Source: Monosporascus cannonballus (taxonomy: Eukaryota; Ascomycota; Sordariomycetes; Xylariales). Taken from it: 64,000 nt of DNA. The stretch's first letter is position 1. Each line of letters starts with the position of its first letter. Positions 36,577-49,119 of the stretch are shown here, piece by piece. The stretch is taken from the NCBI GenBank assembly GCA_004154925.1, contig QJNS01000084.1, forward strand, positions 1 through 64,000. Direction: 5' to 3'. The translations under genes and the position numbers were made by a program. The notes beneath the pieces are model-generated. The model saw nothing but the letters and a program-made list of their open reading frames with translations, had not been told where the DNA came from and did no database searches.

Positions 36577-39500
36577 ATGAATATGGAGCTCGTCCTCAGC
36601 CGAGGCTGTCGCCACGTAGATTGGTGTACAATTCCCGATACTTCTATTGAATTCTGCAGAAGCTGCGGATTTGCCCTGATCTGTGCCGCCGGTCGCCCGG
36701 CAGGATATACCTACACAGATGTTCAAGCCCAGCCGCGCCCCGAAGACACCTTCGATCCCGCGCGGAGCCCGCCGCCCGGAGCCCGCAGCTACCGGTACCG
36801 CCGTCTCAATCTCGCGCATGGGCGCCAGATTCGTGTTCTCGCGCTAAAGGCCGGGCGGCCCAACGATCCGCTCCGGGGCGAACTGGAACACGTCAATCTA
36901 CAGCAGGGGCCTATCTACGAAGCGGTCTCTTACACCTGGGCCGATGAGAAAGGCGACGACTCGATTTGCAGAAAGATCCAATGCGGCCATGGCGATCAGT
37001 TCATCGGCATTACCAAGAACTGCGAGGCGGCTCTCCTGCGCCTCCGCAAACGAGACGCAGATCGGCGACTGTGGATTGATGCGGTGTGCATTGATCAGTC
37101 CAACATCCAGGAGCGGAACCACCAGGTCAAGAACATGATCGCTATTTTCCGCAGTGCGCTTCGTGTGCTGGTGTTCTTGGGCGAAGGGAGCCCTATACTC
37201 AACCGCCTGGTGGACTACATGAGCAACGACACCGGCGGCCAGCTGCCACAGGTCTTGGACTTCACCTCTCTGTTTCGGAGCCGGTGGTTTCATCGAGTCT
37301 GGGTGCTGCAGGAAGTCGCTGTGGCAAAGAGCGTCTTGGTCATCTATGGAACGAAGCAGATGAGCTGGGAGGACTTTATCGAGCACGGCAATCTCTTCTT
37401 ACGACTGATGGCTGCTCGCAATTTTCCGTTGGTGTTGCCTCCAGTCATATCTTACGGTCTACGACAAACGGCCATGGGGGACCGTCGGTTGCAAGGAGTA
37501 CGTTCCTCTTCTGCTGATTGACCTGTGGCACTGTACCTTGGAACCTGTCGTCATTGATCTCAGGGCTAACGGATTGCAGAAGTCGGATCTCTTGTCATTA
37601 TTGCAGGTCTCTCGAAATTGTTCCTGCAAGGACGCTCGCGACAAGGTGTATGCAATCATGGGACTCCTCCAAGACGAGTCGGCGCTACCGCTGCGAGCGG
37701 ATTATTCACCTTCCACCACAGCTGGTTGGGTTTTCCTACAAGCTGCTGCTTGGCATATCTCCACCACGAAGTCGTTGGAAATCCTCTCGCAAGTGGATGG
37801 AACGTCGGCGATAAATATGCCATCATGGGTGCCAGACTGGACGAGAAAATCCCCTACCCCTTTGCCGGCACAATTCAAAGAGCTCACGGACTTCTGTGTG
37901 CCTCGGATCACATCTCTGGACGGGCAGGCCCTATCTTCGACGGTGACGTTAAACTACCCACTGGAATGTGTCCTCCAAGTAACTGGACGGAGGTGCGGTA
38001 CCGTGTGGACTGACAAGAGAATCTTTGGCAAGGCTCTGGTTCTCTCAAATAGCGCCAGCGGAGCTACCGCCGACGACGAACGCGACCCGCACGCCTCTTA
38101 CTCGTACGAGACAGAGAGTGGATTTCACTGGCTGCACAATCCGTCTCAGAACCCTGAAACTCAGTGCTGCGACGAAAGATTAGATTTCTGGAGACAGATT
38201 CTCTCACGGTACCACAATGCCATCCCTTCTAATGACTTCGAGGCCGACAACACAACTTTTCGGGTAGATATCCCGCCAGCTTTCGGTGGATTCTGCTCGA
38301 AATGCTTTGAGAGGGATAAGATGTACAGGCGAAGGATCGAGCAGGCTACCCAGCAGGCTATCCAGCAGGGCGTGACCGAGAAGGCTATGACCCAGCGGAC
38401 TACGATCGAGCAGACTATCGAGCGAGCTATTACCGAAACCGCTACGGGCAAGCAGGCTATGATCGAGAAGGCTATCGAGGAGGCTTTCGAGCAAACTATC
38501 GAACAGGCTATCGAGCAAGCTATGGCCAAAAGGGCTAGGATCAAGCGGGCTAGAACCGCGCAGGTTATAGCCCTGCTGGGTAGAACCAGGCGGGCTGTAG
38601 CCACGACGGCTGAGATGAAGCAGGATAACCAGGAAATGGAGTGGGCTATAAGACAGGTTTCCGAGCAGGTTATCGGGCAGGCTGTAACCAAGCTGGCTAT
38701 AGCCAAGCGAGCTATGATCGAGAAGTTTATCAAGCAGGCTATCGAGCTGACTATGACCGAGGGGACTATAGCCAAGCAGGCTATGATCAAGAAAGCTATC
38801 GAGCAGGCTATCGACGCGGCTATCGACCAAGATATGATCGAGAGGGCTATAGCTGGGCGGGCTATGGTCGGGATGGCTATGGGGCGGGTTATGACCGAAA
38901 TGGCTACGACCAAGGAGGCTATGATCAAGGCTATCGAGCGGGCTATGACCGAAACGGCTATGACCAAGCAGTCTATGATCGGGAAGGCTACCGAGCAGAC
39001 TACCGACCAAGATATGATCAAGAGGGCTAGGACAAAGCAGGCTATGATCGAGAAGGCTATCGAGCAGGCTGTCGAGCTGATGATGGCCATGAGGACTGTG
39101 ATCAAGCAAGCTAGCAGTGAACTAACATGCTGCTGCGTGTCCCTAGAACCACCACTTGGACACTTCGACAGAGATAAGCTCGAGGAGTTCATTACGAAGA
39201 TGAACCGGCATGGCATGAGCCGTAGAATATTCGGTACGGATCATTCGCTCGGATTCGGCCCCATGGAAATTGAAGATTGGGATGAGGTATGGATCCTGGA
39301 AGGAGCTACGGTTCCCTTCATACTCCGGCGAGTGGACAACCACTACAAACTTGTCGGCGCATGCTACGTCCACCAAGCAAGTCAGACTACTGATCGGTGT
39401 TCTCTTTGCTCCAATCAAACCCCCCGAAAGGAAATTACGCTTCGCCAGGGGCCTCGCCAGGAGCCTCGTGCGCAGCCAAAGAGAAGTATAGCTGCACGCG

Positions 39501-39592
39501 AAAGATTCATGGCGCAAACGCAGAGCTCGGGGGAAGAAACGCCTTCGACTCTAGCCCTCCCAAGCCGACTAGAGGAGGTTGAGATCCGGTGA
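36577..39592 (+). CDS. HET-domain (heterokaryon incompatibility) protein with tandem repeat
   Basis: HET domains trigger programmed cell death in fungal non-self recognition; cytoplasmic. Two exons, 36577-37497 and 37580-39592, with an 82-bp intron (donor GTACGT, branch GGGCTAAC, acceptor TGCAG). Total 977 aa. The ATG at 36577 is the first in frame. Residues 11-30 carry a Cys-x-His...Cys-x2-Cys pattern like a zinc ribbon. The HET domain shows IYEAVSYTW (about 113-121), RLWIDAVCIDQ (164-174) and RWFHRVWVLQEV (236-247), then KDARDKVYAIMGLL and MPSWVPDW after the intron. Residues about 560-818 are an imperfect Ala-rich tandem repeat (units AIEQ and AMTEK). The C-terminus returns to the usual HET-protein end, DEVWILEGATVPFILRR and YKLVGACYVH. 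The frame is open throughout, so probably functional. No partner NLR gene is visible. Confidence 0.9.
38336..39110 (+). repeat. 12/15-bp tandem repeat inside the HET gene
   Basis: About 775 bp built from imperfect 12-bp (GGCTATCGAGCA) and 15-bp (GGCTATGATCGAGAA) units, each with a GGCTAT core. In the HET frame the units read AIEQ and AMIEK, predicting a long Ala-striped helix. In the next frame the same DNA reads GYRA and GYDRE/GYDRN, a Gly-Tyr pentapeptide pattern, but that frame now contains several stops. Total length keeps the HET frame on both sides. Confidence 0.9.
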
Positions 39593-40102
39593 CATCGATC
39601 TAATATGCCGCAACTGGACCGAGCACGCCGCGACGAGGGCGCAACTCTCAGCCTGCCAATTCATCGGCGGTGAGGGAGGTACTGGGCAAGTCTCGAATCA
39701 TCAAGGCCCCGGCCGAATTGCTTGCAAGAATGGGCATATCGCATAACTTGCTAATAACGGCGACGTCGGGGACTGTAGCGGTAAGTATCGACGGCGTTAC
39801 CGTCTAGTTAGCCCGTAACTTTTCATAAGACTTAACCTTGCCGACAGGGAGTGCCTTTTAATCATCGATGGTTTAAAATTGTTTGCGGCGCAAATTTTAT
39901 ATATTGTAAACCCATAGACAGGTACATTTAGCCAAGTTATTCTTTGAATTGAAACTTAATTTTCATTATAAAAAGGTTAACAATACGAGCGCTTAAGAGT
40001 ATAGAAGTAGAAATATTAACTCATCTGAAGAGGTTAATCCTTGTATCATCTGTTGATAAGCCGTGTTGGAGATCGAACCAGCCTTTTTAAGATGCCTAAA
40101 TA
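39593..40102. other. Border between gene island and repeat block
   Basis: GC falls gradually from the HET stop to the Copia LTR. No gene or LTR signature seen. Confidence 0.6.
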
Positions 40103-40339
40103 TGTCAGACCCAGCTGAAGTCGATCAAACAGCTAGGCCTTGGCTTAGTTTGATCACCTACTGAAATAAGGCTACTTTATGTATCCCCGGTATCTTTTTC
40201 TCTTAGCTACAGTTATATTTACGTATATAAAAAAAAGGTTCGTTATTTTCACCCTTTAGCTAGGACTTTTTAAAAGTTATGCAACATTTAATATATTTTT
40301 TTTAATTATATGCTTTTGTATATAATGCAGAGTCTTATA
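40103..40339 (+). repeat. 5' LTR of Copia element 3, partly RIP-mutated
   Basis: Starts TGTCAGACCCAGCTG; the first 100 bases are well preserved, the rest AT-shifted. Aligns with 52973-53211 at an offset of 12870. Confidence 0.88.
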
Positions 40340-41214
40340 GTTATAAACCCGGTCGGCATTTTTTTCTAGCCGGGCTTTAATACATTTAATATATACGTTT
40401 TATTAAAATTATTCGGAATTTTATTATCGCTTTTACAATATATTTATTACTCCGTTATTAAAGATATTTATCGCTTAATTATTATGCTTTTAATTATTTT
40501 AGCCCGTTTATTTTTTGCATTATTTCTAAAATTATGGTTGCCTAATTAATAAACCGTAACAAAATTTTTCAAAATACGTTCTTAAATATTTACTTAAAAA
40601 AACCCCCTTAAAAATAGAATATTTTCGAATTTTACGTCAATACGAAAATTAATATATTATAAGCATATATTAACTTTAATGTAACTTAAGTATTACTTTT
40701 ATTAACGATACCGATTTTTTTTAAAAAAATTTTATTATTTTCAAAATAAAATAATTAACAAATATGCCTTAAATAATGCGAAATATTCGAAATTCGAAAA
40801 GGCCCTAAAGGCATAAAATAAAAAATAATTTTTATATATTATTTAAAAAAGGTACTTATTAACGTTAATATATTTTTAAATTAATTTCTTTATCTTAATT
40901 ATTATTAAATACATTAAAAAATTATTTTTTTAAAAAATTAATGATTTTAAAAAATAAATTTAAACTTAATAATAACGTTCGAATTTACGAAATTAACGTT
41001 CGATATAAACAAACGTTAAAAACTAATAAAATCCAAATAAATATTTGGTTATTTATATATTAAAAATATATATATTAAAACCACAAAATTTCAAATATTA
41101 ACTGTTATAAGTTATTACGGCCATCTTAATTTTTTACAAGTTATTAATATTTATTTACCCAATTTTTCTATTACCTAAATGGTTAAAATAAAAAAATTAT
41201 ATTCGAAAATAAAA

Positions 41215-41553
41215 TATAACGGCTAAACGGTTTAACTGATTATTAAACCTTAATGGTACGGATTTATATTAATAGAGATATCGTAAAATTCTAAATAATA
41301 AATATAATAATATATTACGTTTCGTAATATCAAATCTACCTTAAATAACGATATTATATTACAAATTAAAGTTTTTTGAATTATGAAAATAATAAACATA
41401 TATATTTCCTTATTTTTAATTTAATTATTTATAATTTCCTATAATTACTTTTAATTATTAACTGAATGATAATTACGGTTACGTAATTTACAAAATAATC
41501 CGTATAATTTTTATTTAACCATTGTTAGAGCCAGAATTTATTAAATCGTAATA
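41215..41553 (-). repeat. Left (3') LTR of element 4
   Basis: Starts TATAACGGCTAAACGG. The first 190 bases match the R/U5 part of the other Gypsy LTRs; the U3 part is a third, AT-rich type. The right boundary is approximate because of small deletions. Confidence 0.75.
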
Positions 41554-44500
41554 TAATTTTCGTTTTTCAAAATCTTATTTATAAATTTTGTTTCCTTTTT
41601 TTCTGCGTTTAATAAATATGCTTTTTTTGCTTTTAATTATATCGTTTTATATTTCCAAAATTCGTCGCATTTTTCGTTCTTTTACCGTTTGTTATATTAA
41701 TTTTATAAAAACCTTTAACAAATTTTGGTTATAAAATTATATCTTATTTTTATTTTTCATTAAAAAACATAAAATATAAAATAATAAAAAACGTTTGGAA
41801 ATAAAAGGATTATATTAACCGAAATCGATCTTATAATAATATTAATATACCCCTTTTTTCTTTATAAAATATTTATTATAAATATTAATACTTAAAACGC
41901 AAAAAAGCATTTGCTAAAAAATAATTATTAAAATTTTAACGGCTCTATTTCAAAATTTAATATAAATATTTAAAAAAAATAAAACCTTTTCTTATTTTAC
42001 TTATTTATATAAGTACAAAATATTAACGTATTCGAAAAACGTTATTATAATATAACGTAAATTTTAATTATTAAACAAATTAAGAAAATAAAAATATTAA
42101 AAATAAAAATAATTAAAAGTTATGATTATAATTACCGTATTAATATATATTGCTGTTAATTAATCCGATATCGCGGTTATTAATTAATTAATTATTAATT
42201 AGGATATATTTATTATTATTTAAAATTGTTCTTAATAAATATGAAACGTTAATAAGATTTTTAACGGATTTTCAAGTATTTTCAGAATTTAATCACCTTT
42301 TTTATTTAATTAAATACTAAATAAATCCATTTTATTTCTGTATATCGAAATTCTTTTTTATTTTATATACTTATTCGTTTTTTATTTTTATATCTTTTTA
42401 TACCGTATATATTTTAATTATATCTGTTACTAATTTCAATACAAAAACATAAAACATTAAATAAAATTTAATTTTTAATAAAACTTTTAATTAATAATTA
42501 GTTTTCGAAATGTTTTTAATGATTTTATATTAACCGATATATTTAAAATCGAAATGTTTATTAAATTATTTTATTTAAATATTTTTTATAATAAAAAATT
42601 ATTTCCTCCTTTTTAAAAATTAATTCTTTTAACTTTTTTTAATTATAATATTTATTTATTTAATTATATATAGATTTTAATGCCGTTTTTATGTTTTAAT
42701 ATAAGTATCATAGGTATTTTAATATAAAAATGATTTTAACATTAATTAATGTATTATTACGTATTTTTTATAAACTTTTAAAATAAAATTAAAATTTACG
42801 TTCGTAAATATTATTTTAATATTTTCGTAATAATTAATATTATAAATTAATTTTGTAATTTATACTTTTTTAATTTAATTATTATATTTATAATTAATAT
42901 AATATTATAAATAAAGTTTTAAAATTTAATTTATTAAATTTATTTATTTATATATTAAAAATTTCAATATATTAAATAATTTATAATTTAAGCTGATTTA
43001 TATTATAAAGTTTTGTTAAAATTTAAATACGAAAATTAATTCTTTATTTAATATAATTTTTATTAATAATTTATATATATTAAAAATATATTTTAAAAAA
43101 TATATATTAATTATTTAATATTTATATTTTTATAATATAATAAAAAATAAAGAAATTTCGAAAATTAATTCATAATTACATAAATATTATCATGATATAT
43201 TTTCGTAATTAAATTTTTTAATATAAAAAATTTAATACTAAAATTAAATATAATTAAATATTATAATTATTTTATAATTAATAATAATTATAATTTTTCA
43301 TATGGTTTATATCGTCAAAGTTTTATTTTAATATAAATATTATATTACCGTATAAGTTTTTATATCGTTAATTTTATTTTTTAAAAAAAGTATATTTATA
43401 TTACAATTATTTTAAGGTTTTATAAATCCTTAAATATCCGTATAATTAATATTTATATATTGTTTGTACTAAATGTTTCTAATACTGTTTTAAAATTTAT
43501 ATTTTATTTATTTTTTAACGTTTCAAAAAATTATTATTGTATTATTAAATCTTTTAACATATATTAAAAAATATTACAAGAATTAATGTAATTAATTATA
43601 GACGTTAATATTTTTTTATAATAATTTTAAAAATTATATAATTAAATTTAATTAATCTTTTTTAAGAACATAATATTTTATTTAAAATATTTATTTTATT
43701 ATTTTTAAACATTCTTTTATAAATAATAACAAAATCAAATTCGTTAATTTTGTATATAACAAAATTATCGTTTTATAATTTTTATAAATGTAATAAATCG
43801 GATAAAATGTTAATAATTTATATAAATCTTAATTTGATATAAATTTCCTTTTAAAAATATTTAAATTTCCGAAATACTATAATACTAATTATAAACTTTT
43901 TATTTAAAATACTATAATTAAATTTGATTTTCTTTAATTTATATAAAAGAATATAATAAAATATAATTTACCTTAATTATTTTATTATCCGATTATTATA
44001 TTTAACGTATAATCCGAAAGATTGGTTTTTAATTTAACAAAATAATTTAAATTATATATAATTAATATGAATTTGTTAATAATTATATCCTTAATATTTT
44101 AAAATATTTTTTCAGTATTTAATATTTAGTTAAATTTCTTTTTTTTGTAAAATATACTAAAAATATAATTATTTTATTAAAACTTCGAATAAATTTCTTA
44201 TAATAGTTAATAAATCCACAAAATATTTATATTTTATTAATTATTATTAATATTTATTATTTTACAATTATAATACTTTCCTTAAAATGTATCCTAATAT
44301 ATTTTAAAACAATAATAAATTTTAAATATTTTATATTTTATATATAAAATAAATTCTTTTCTGTATTAATAAATAATTTTATATTTTATAAAAATTAAAA
44401 AACGTTATAAATATAATTTACGTATAATTTCTTTATGTTAAAAAATATTATTAAAATAATAAACGATAAAAATGTTAAAATATTTTTATAATATGTAATT

Positions 44501-47458
44501 AATTATTTATTAAAAGATTATTAATAGGTTTATAAATTTTATTATTATAACAAAATATTTAAATCATTTATATTTCCTTCTAAAAATTATTTTGTATTTA
44601 TATTTTTTTAAATTTTAATAAAGTTATATATATTTTTAAACTCGAATATTATAAATTATTTAATTCCGTAAAATCAGTTTTTAATTTCCGTAATTAAAAA
44701 TAATAATATTTAATTTTTAATTATAATATTGTTTAATTATTAATAATTAATTATAAATTATAATTTTTTAATACGAAAAATATTAGATATTTTATTAATA
44801 ATTTTAAAGGTTAAATTTATTTTTTATAACCGATCTTCTAGGTATTTTTGGAAAATATATAATTCGTTTTTATTAAAATTATAAATAAAGTAAAACTTTG
44901 TCGAAAACCTTTTTTGAAAAATTATTTCATAATTCTATTTATTATATTTTGATAATTTCGTATTAAATATTTTCTTAAAAAATCAATTATATTTATAATA
45001 TTATACTAATATATTAATTAAATTTTCTAATTTCTAAAATCGTTATTATTTTAAATTATTATTTAATTACTTTAATTTTGTTTTAATAATAATAACAATA
45101 TAGCGTATTTTCTTTTAATACCCGGTTTTTTATATTTTGTTCTTTTAAGTAATAAGGTTTTTATTATATATTTATATTTGTATTTATCGTTATTTTTAAT
45201 TAAACGTTAAAAGTTTAATTTTTTCTTTTTTTATTTTTTAATAAACAATAAAGTAAATTTTATTTAGCTAATTTTTCCGTTAATTAAAATTCCATATTAA
45301 TATATTTATAATAAACCTAAAATTATACTATAATTCTCGAAAAAAACGATATCGAAATTAATTATTTAATATTATAAATATATTTTTAATTTTCGATATT
45401 TATTATTATATAAAATTTTAATTTATATTTTTAAAATAATTTAAATATATTAATTATATGTAATATAATATAATTTCTGCATAAAGGTCCGTAATTTATT
45501 ATTATAATATATTAATATATTCCGATTCGTATATCCAAAATAATAAAATCGTTAATACTTTTTATTATTACGTTTAAAACTTTTTGCGGAAATTCCTTTT
45601 AATTTGTTTAAGTTTTAGTATTTTATAATTTTTGTATAAATAATTGTTTTAATTTTAATTGAATTTATTAAATTTTACTTATATTTTTTTATTTAACATA
45701 TTAAACTATTATATTTATTGTTATTGCCGGTGTATTATTTCCTTAATTGTATTAATTATTCTTATTTGTTTTATAGTTTTTGGTTTATTAAATAGATTAT
45801 TTTCTTATATTTACGATTATATCTTATTATATGTTATTTTCATTATCGTTTTAAAAATCTTTTATAAATTAATGTATTTTTTCCTTAATAATTTGTTTTC
45901 TTAAAAATGTATAATAAATATTAATTAAAAATAAAAATCCGTAATAATGTTTTGATAATATTTCTTTACCGTTCGTTAAATTAATTCTTTTTCTATTTGA
46001 TAATTATATTATTTATAATTATAAAAAAGGTTTTTTATAAATATTATTTTTTTAAATCCATTTTTTATTTCGGCTAATTATTAAATATTTCTTAAAGTTA
46101 TAAATTAAAAATATTAATATTATTATTTGTTATTTTTATTATTTTCGATACGATTTAAAAAATTAAATCCCTTATAATATATACGAATAATTCGTATATA
46201 AATATATTATTTTTATTTTTCGTAATTGGAATATTCTCGTTATTAATAATATATAACATATATTTTATTATATTAATTAAAAATTGCAGAACAAATGTTT
46301 TCTATTTAAGTTTAATATTTACGTAATTATTTTTATAATATTTTGTGTTATATATAGGATATTTATTAAATTAAGTTTCTTATTTTTCGTATTTTTTATC
46401 AAATTTTTTAGCGTAATAATCCTTATTAAATCTTTCGTTATAAACTTAGTTTATATTTAATTTAAATTATATTAATAATTTTATTATTATTATTAATTAT
46501 TTTTAAATTAGTTTTCTAATATAAAAGTTTAATTATTTTATCATAAAATTTTACCTTTTTTATATTTATAAATATTAAGTTTTATTTTGTTATAATTACA
46601 GTTTTTAATTTAATTTTAATTTTATTTATAAATAATACTAAATTATAGAAATCTTAATGTTATTCTATAAAAAATAAAAAATACTTTTCGTTTTTTCCTT
46701 TAATTAAGCTTATTATATCCTAAATATAAAACCTATTATCTTTTTCTTATTATGTTTTAAATTATCGATTATTAATCTGAATTATTTTTATAATTTACCA
46801 GTTTAAAATAATTAAGTACTTAATCTAAATAATCGTATTTTTTATATTATTTTTTAACCTTTTATAAAATATATCGATAAAAATATTGGTTTTATTATTT
46901 CTTGATTTTATTTTAACCGTAAAATTTTAAATGTTATAACATATTTAAATATAGATTTTTTATCGGAATTATAAAAAGTATTAAGCCGTAAATTATATTT
47001 TATCCGGATTACCGAAATTATTATATATTGTATTTTCGAAATTAATATAAAATAAAACAGATTTATGAATAAAATTCTTTTTTTAAATCCTTTTACCTTT
47101 AAGAAAATTTTTATAATGGGCTTAAATTAATTAATCGTATTTTCCGTTAAATATATTTTCATTATTAAAACTTAATTCGTAAAATTATTAAAATATAAAA
47201 AAAATAAAACTTAATTTATATTTAAATTAAAAAAACTTAAAAGTTACTTTTTTATTATAAGGCTTTGGCTTTTTAAGTTTTATACGGGCGAAAAAGATTT
47301 AGGTAAATAATATAACATTAATTTGTCGGATTGTTTTTTAATTTCCGGATTTAAACCTAAAATTATTAAATAAAAGTTTCCTAAATATTAATCAATATTT
47401 GAATAATATTAAATATTATTTAAATTTTAACGGTATTATTAAATAAAAATTTACAACA

Positions 47459-47825
47459 TATAACGTTTAAATAATTTAATTATTATTAAATCTTAAATGT
47501 ACAGATATATATTAATAAAAATATCGTAAAATTTTAAATAATGAATATAATAATGTATTACGTTTCGTAATATGAAAAATACTTTAAATAATAATAATAT
47601 ATTATAAATTGAAATTATTTAAATTATGAAAATAATAAACGTATATATCTTTTTAACTTAATTAGTTATAATTTTATAGCTAAGGATAATTATAATTATT
47701 TATAATTTCTTTTAATTATTTTTAATTATTAACTTAATCATAATTACTATTATATAATTTATAAAATAATTTATAAAATGTTAAGTTAATTATTTTTTAA
47801 ACCCAGAATTTAATAAGTTATAATA
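47459..47825 (-). repeat. Right (5') LTR of element 4
   Basis: Starts TATAACGTTTAAATAA and ends AAGTTATAATA before the TAAAA target duplication. Confidence 0.8.
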
Positions 47826-48746
47826 TAAAAATTTGTAAAATATTTTCCAACTTATGTATAATTATAAAAAATTTAAAATATTATTATAAAATAATTATTA
47901 TGAAAATATTTAATCTTATTTTAAATAAAAAAGTTCTTAATTAAATAAATATATTTTTAAATAATTAAAATAATAATAACTGGAATAACGGCGACAATAA
48001 TAATAATAACCGTTTTATATTAAGATATTATTATTAAAAAATATTATTTCAAAAATTAGTTTTATATTAACGAAAACGATAAATTTAATTTGTAAAACGA
48101 AATTCCTGAAATTAAGAAAACAATAAATAAATATATTTGGAAAATCTTTTTTTAATAAAAAAAATTAAGAATTTACAAAAAATATTAATCATATATTCCT
48201 TAATTAATTTTAACATTTTGCGTAATAAAATGTTTTATAAACCCATAAATTAACAGTATTATTATCGGATATAACTTAAAAAAATTATTTTGCTAAATAT
48301 TTATTTTAATTTCAATATGAAAAATCATAAAGTTAATTTTTTAATTTATATTTACCAAAAATTAACGGAACATTTTTTACCAGAAAAAAATATTTTAATA
48401 TTATAAGAAAAGGTATAGGAAAAATTACGTTTATTATACCGTTAAAAGAATTTAATATTTCCTTTTCAAAAAACTATTTCTATATTTTTAAAATATATAT
48501 GAATTTAATTTTATATAAATTATTTTAATAAGTTAAAATTTATTAAAATTATAAAGTTAACGTTATATATTATAAAATATTAAATACGAAAATAATTAAA
48601 ATTAATTAAATTAAATGTTAGCTTATAATATAGTATATTAGAATGACGCCGAAAAATAAGAATAATAATATTACAGTAATAACTTTTATAATAATTAAAA
48701 AATTTATTATTCTTTTTTCGAAAAACGAAAATAAAAATTTTATTTT

Positions 48747-49119
48747 TATAATAACTAAATAATTTAATTAATAATTAAACCTTAATTATACGGATTTATA
48801 TTAATAAGAATATTATAAAACTTTATAATAATAAAATAATTTAATTATACTTTTTAATACCAAAAATATAAAAATATATTATAAAGAATTAATATTAATA
48901 AATATTATAATTTAAAATTATTTATATTATAGAAATAATGAATATTTATATATATATCTTTTTTTCGGTTTATTAACTTATTATTAATATATTAATAACC
49001 CGGCTTACTAACTTATTACTAATACATTTATAATTTATTACATAATTTATCTTACCGTATATTTATAATTAAATTATAAAAAGTTATTTTTAAAAACCGT
49101 AACTTATTAAGCCATAATT
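48747..49119 (-). repeat. Solo Gypsy LTR inside the Copia element
   Basis: The conserved left half of the Gypsy LTR family is recognisable (TATAATAACTAAATAA, then ...ATTAAACCTTAATTATACGG), followed by a different U3 with CCCGGCTTACTAAC words and an end near GCCATAAT. No internal sequence or second LTR is attached, so it is best read as a recombination remnant. Target duplication not clear. Confidence 0.7.

Larger units (their letters stand above)
41215..47825 (-). mobile_element. Ty3/Gypsy element nested in Copia, heavily RIP-degraded (element 4)
   Basis: About 6.6 kb with LTRs at both ends and a perfect 5-bp target duplication TAAAA (41210-41214 and 47826-47830). Same internal order as elements 1 and 2; decayed RT core on the minus strand near 44440-44480 (VYYFNNIF). 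The most AT-rich of the elements; no coding capacity. Confidence 0.85.

Noticed and set aside
37501..37579. Continuous plus-strand frame reading through the HET intron (VPLLLIDLWHC...)
   Set aside because: It is in a different frame from exon 1. The GTACGT donor, GCTAAC branch site and CAG acceptor restore the HET frame exactly.
38161..39216. Antisense open frames of 351 and 301 codons opposite the HET repeat
   Set aside because: Produced by the tandem repeat, whose unit lacks stops in several frames. Low-complexity Leu/Ser/His strings only.
33533..39592. Secondary-metabolite cluster around the FAD oxidase
   Set aside because: No synthase, P450, transporter or cluster regulator is adjacent; the next gene is a HET protein.
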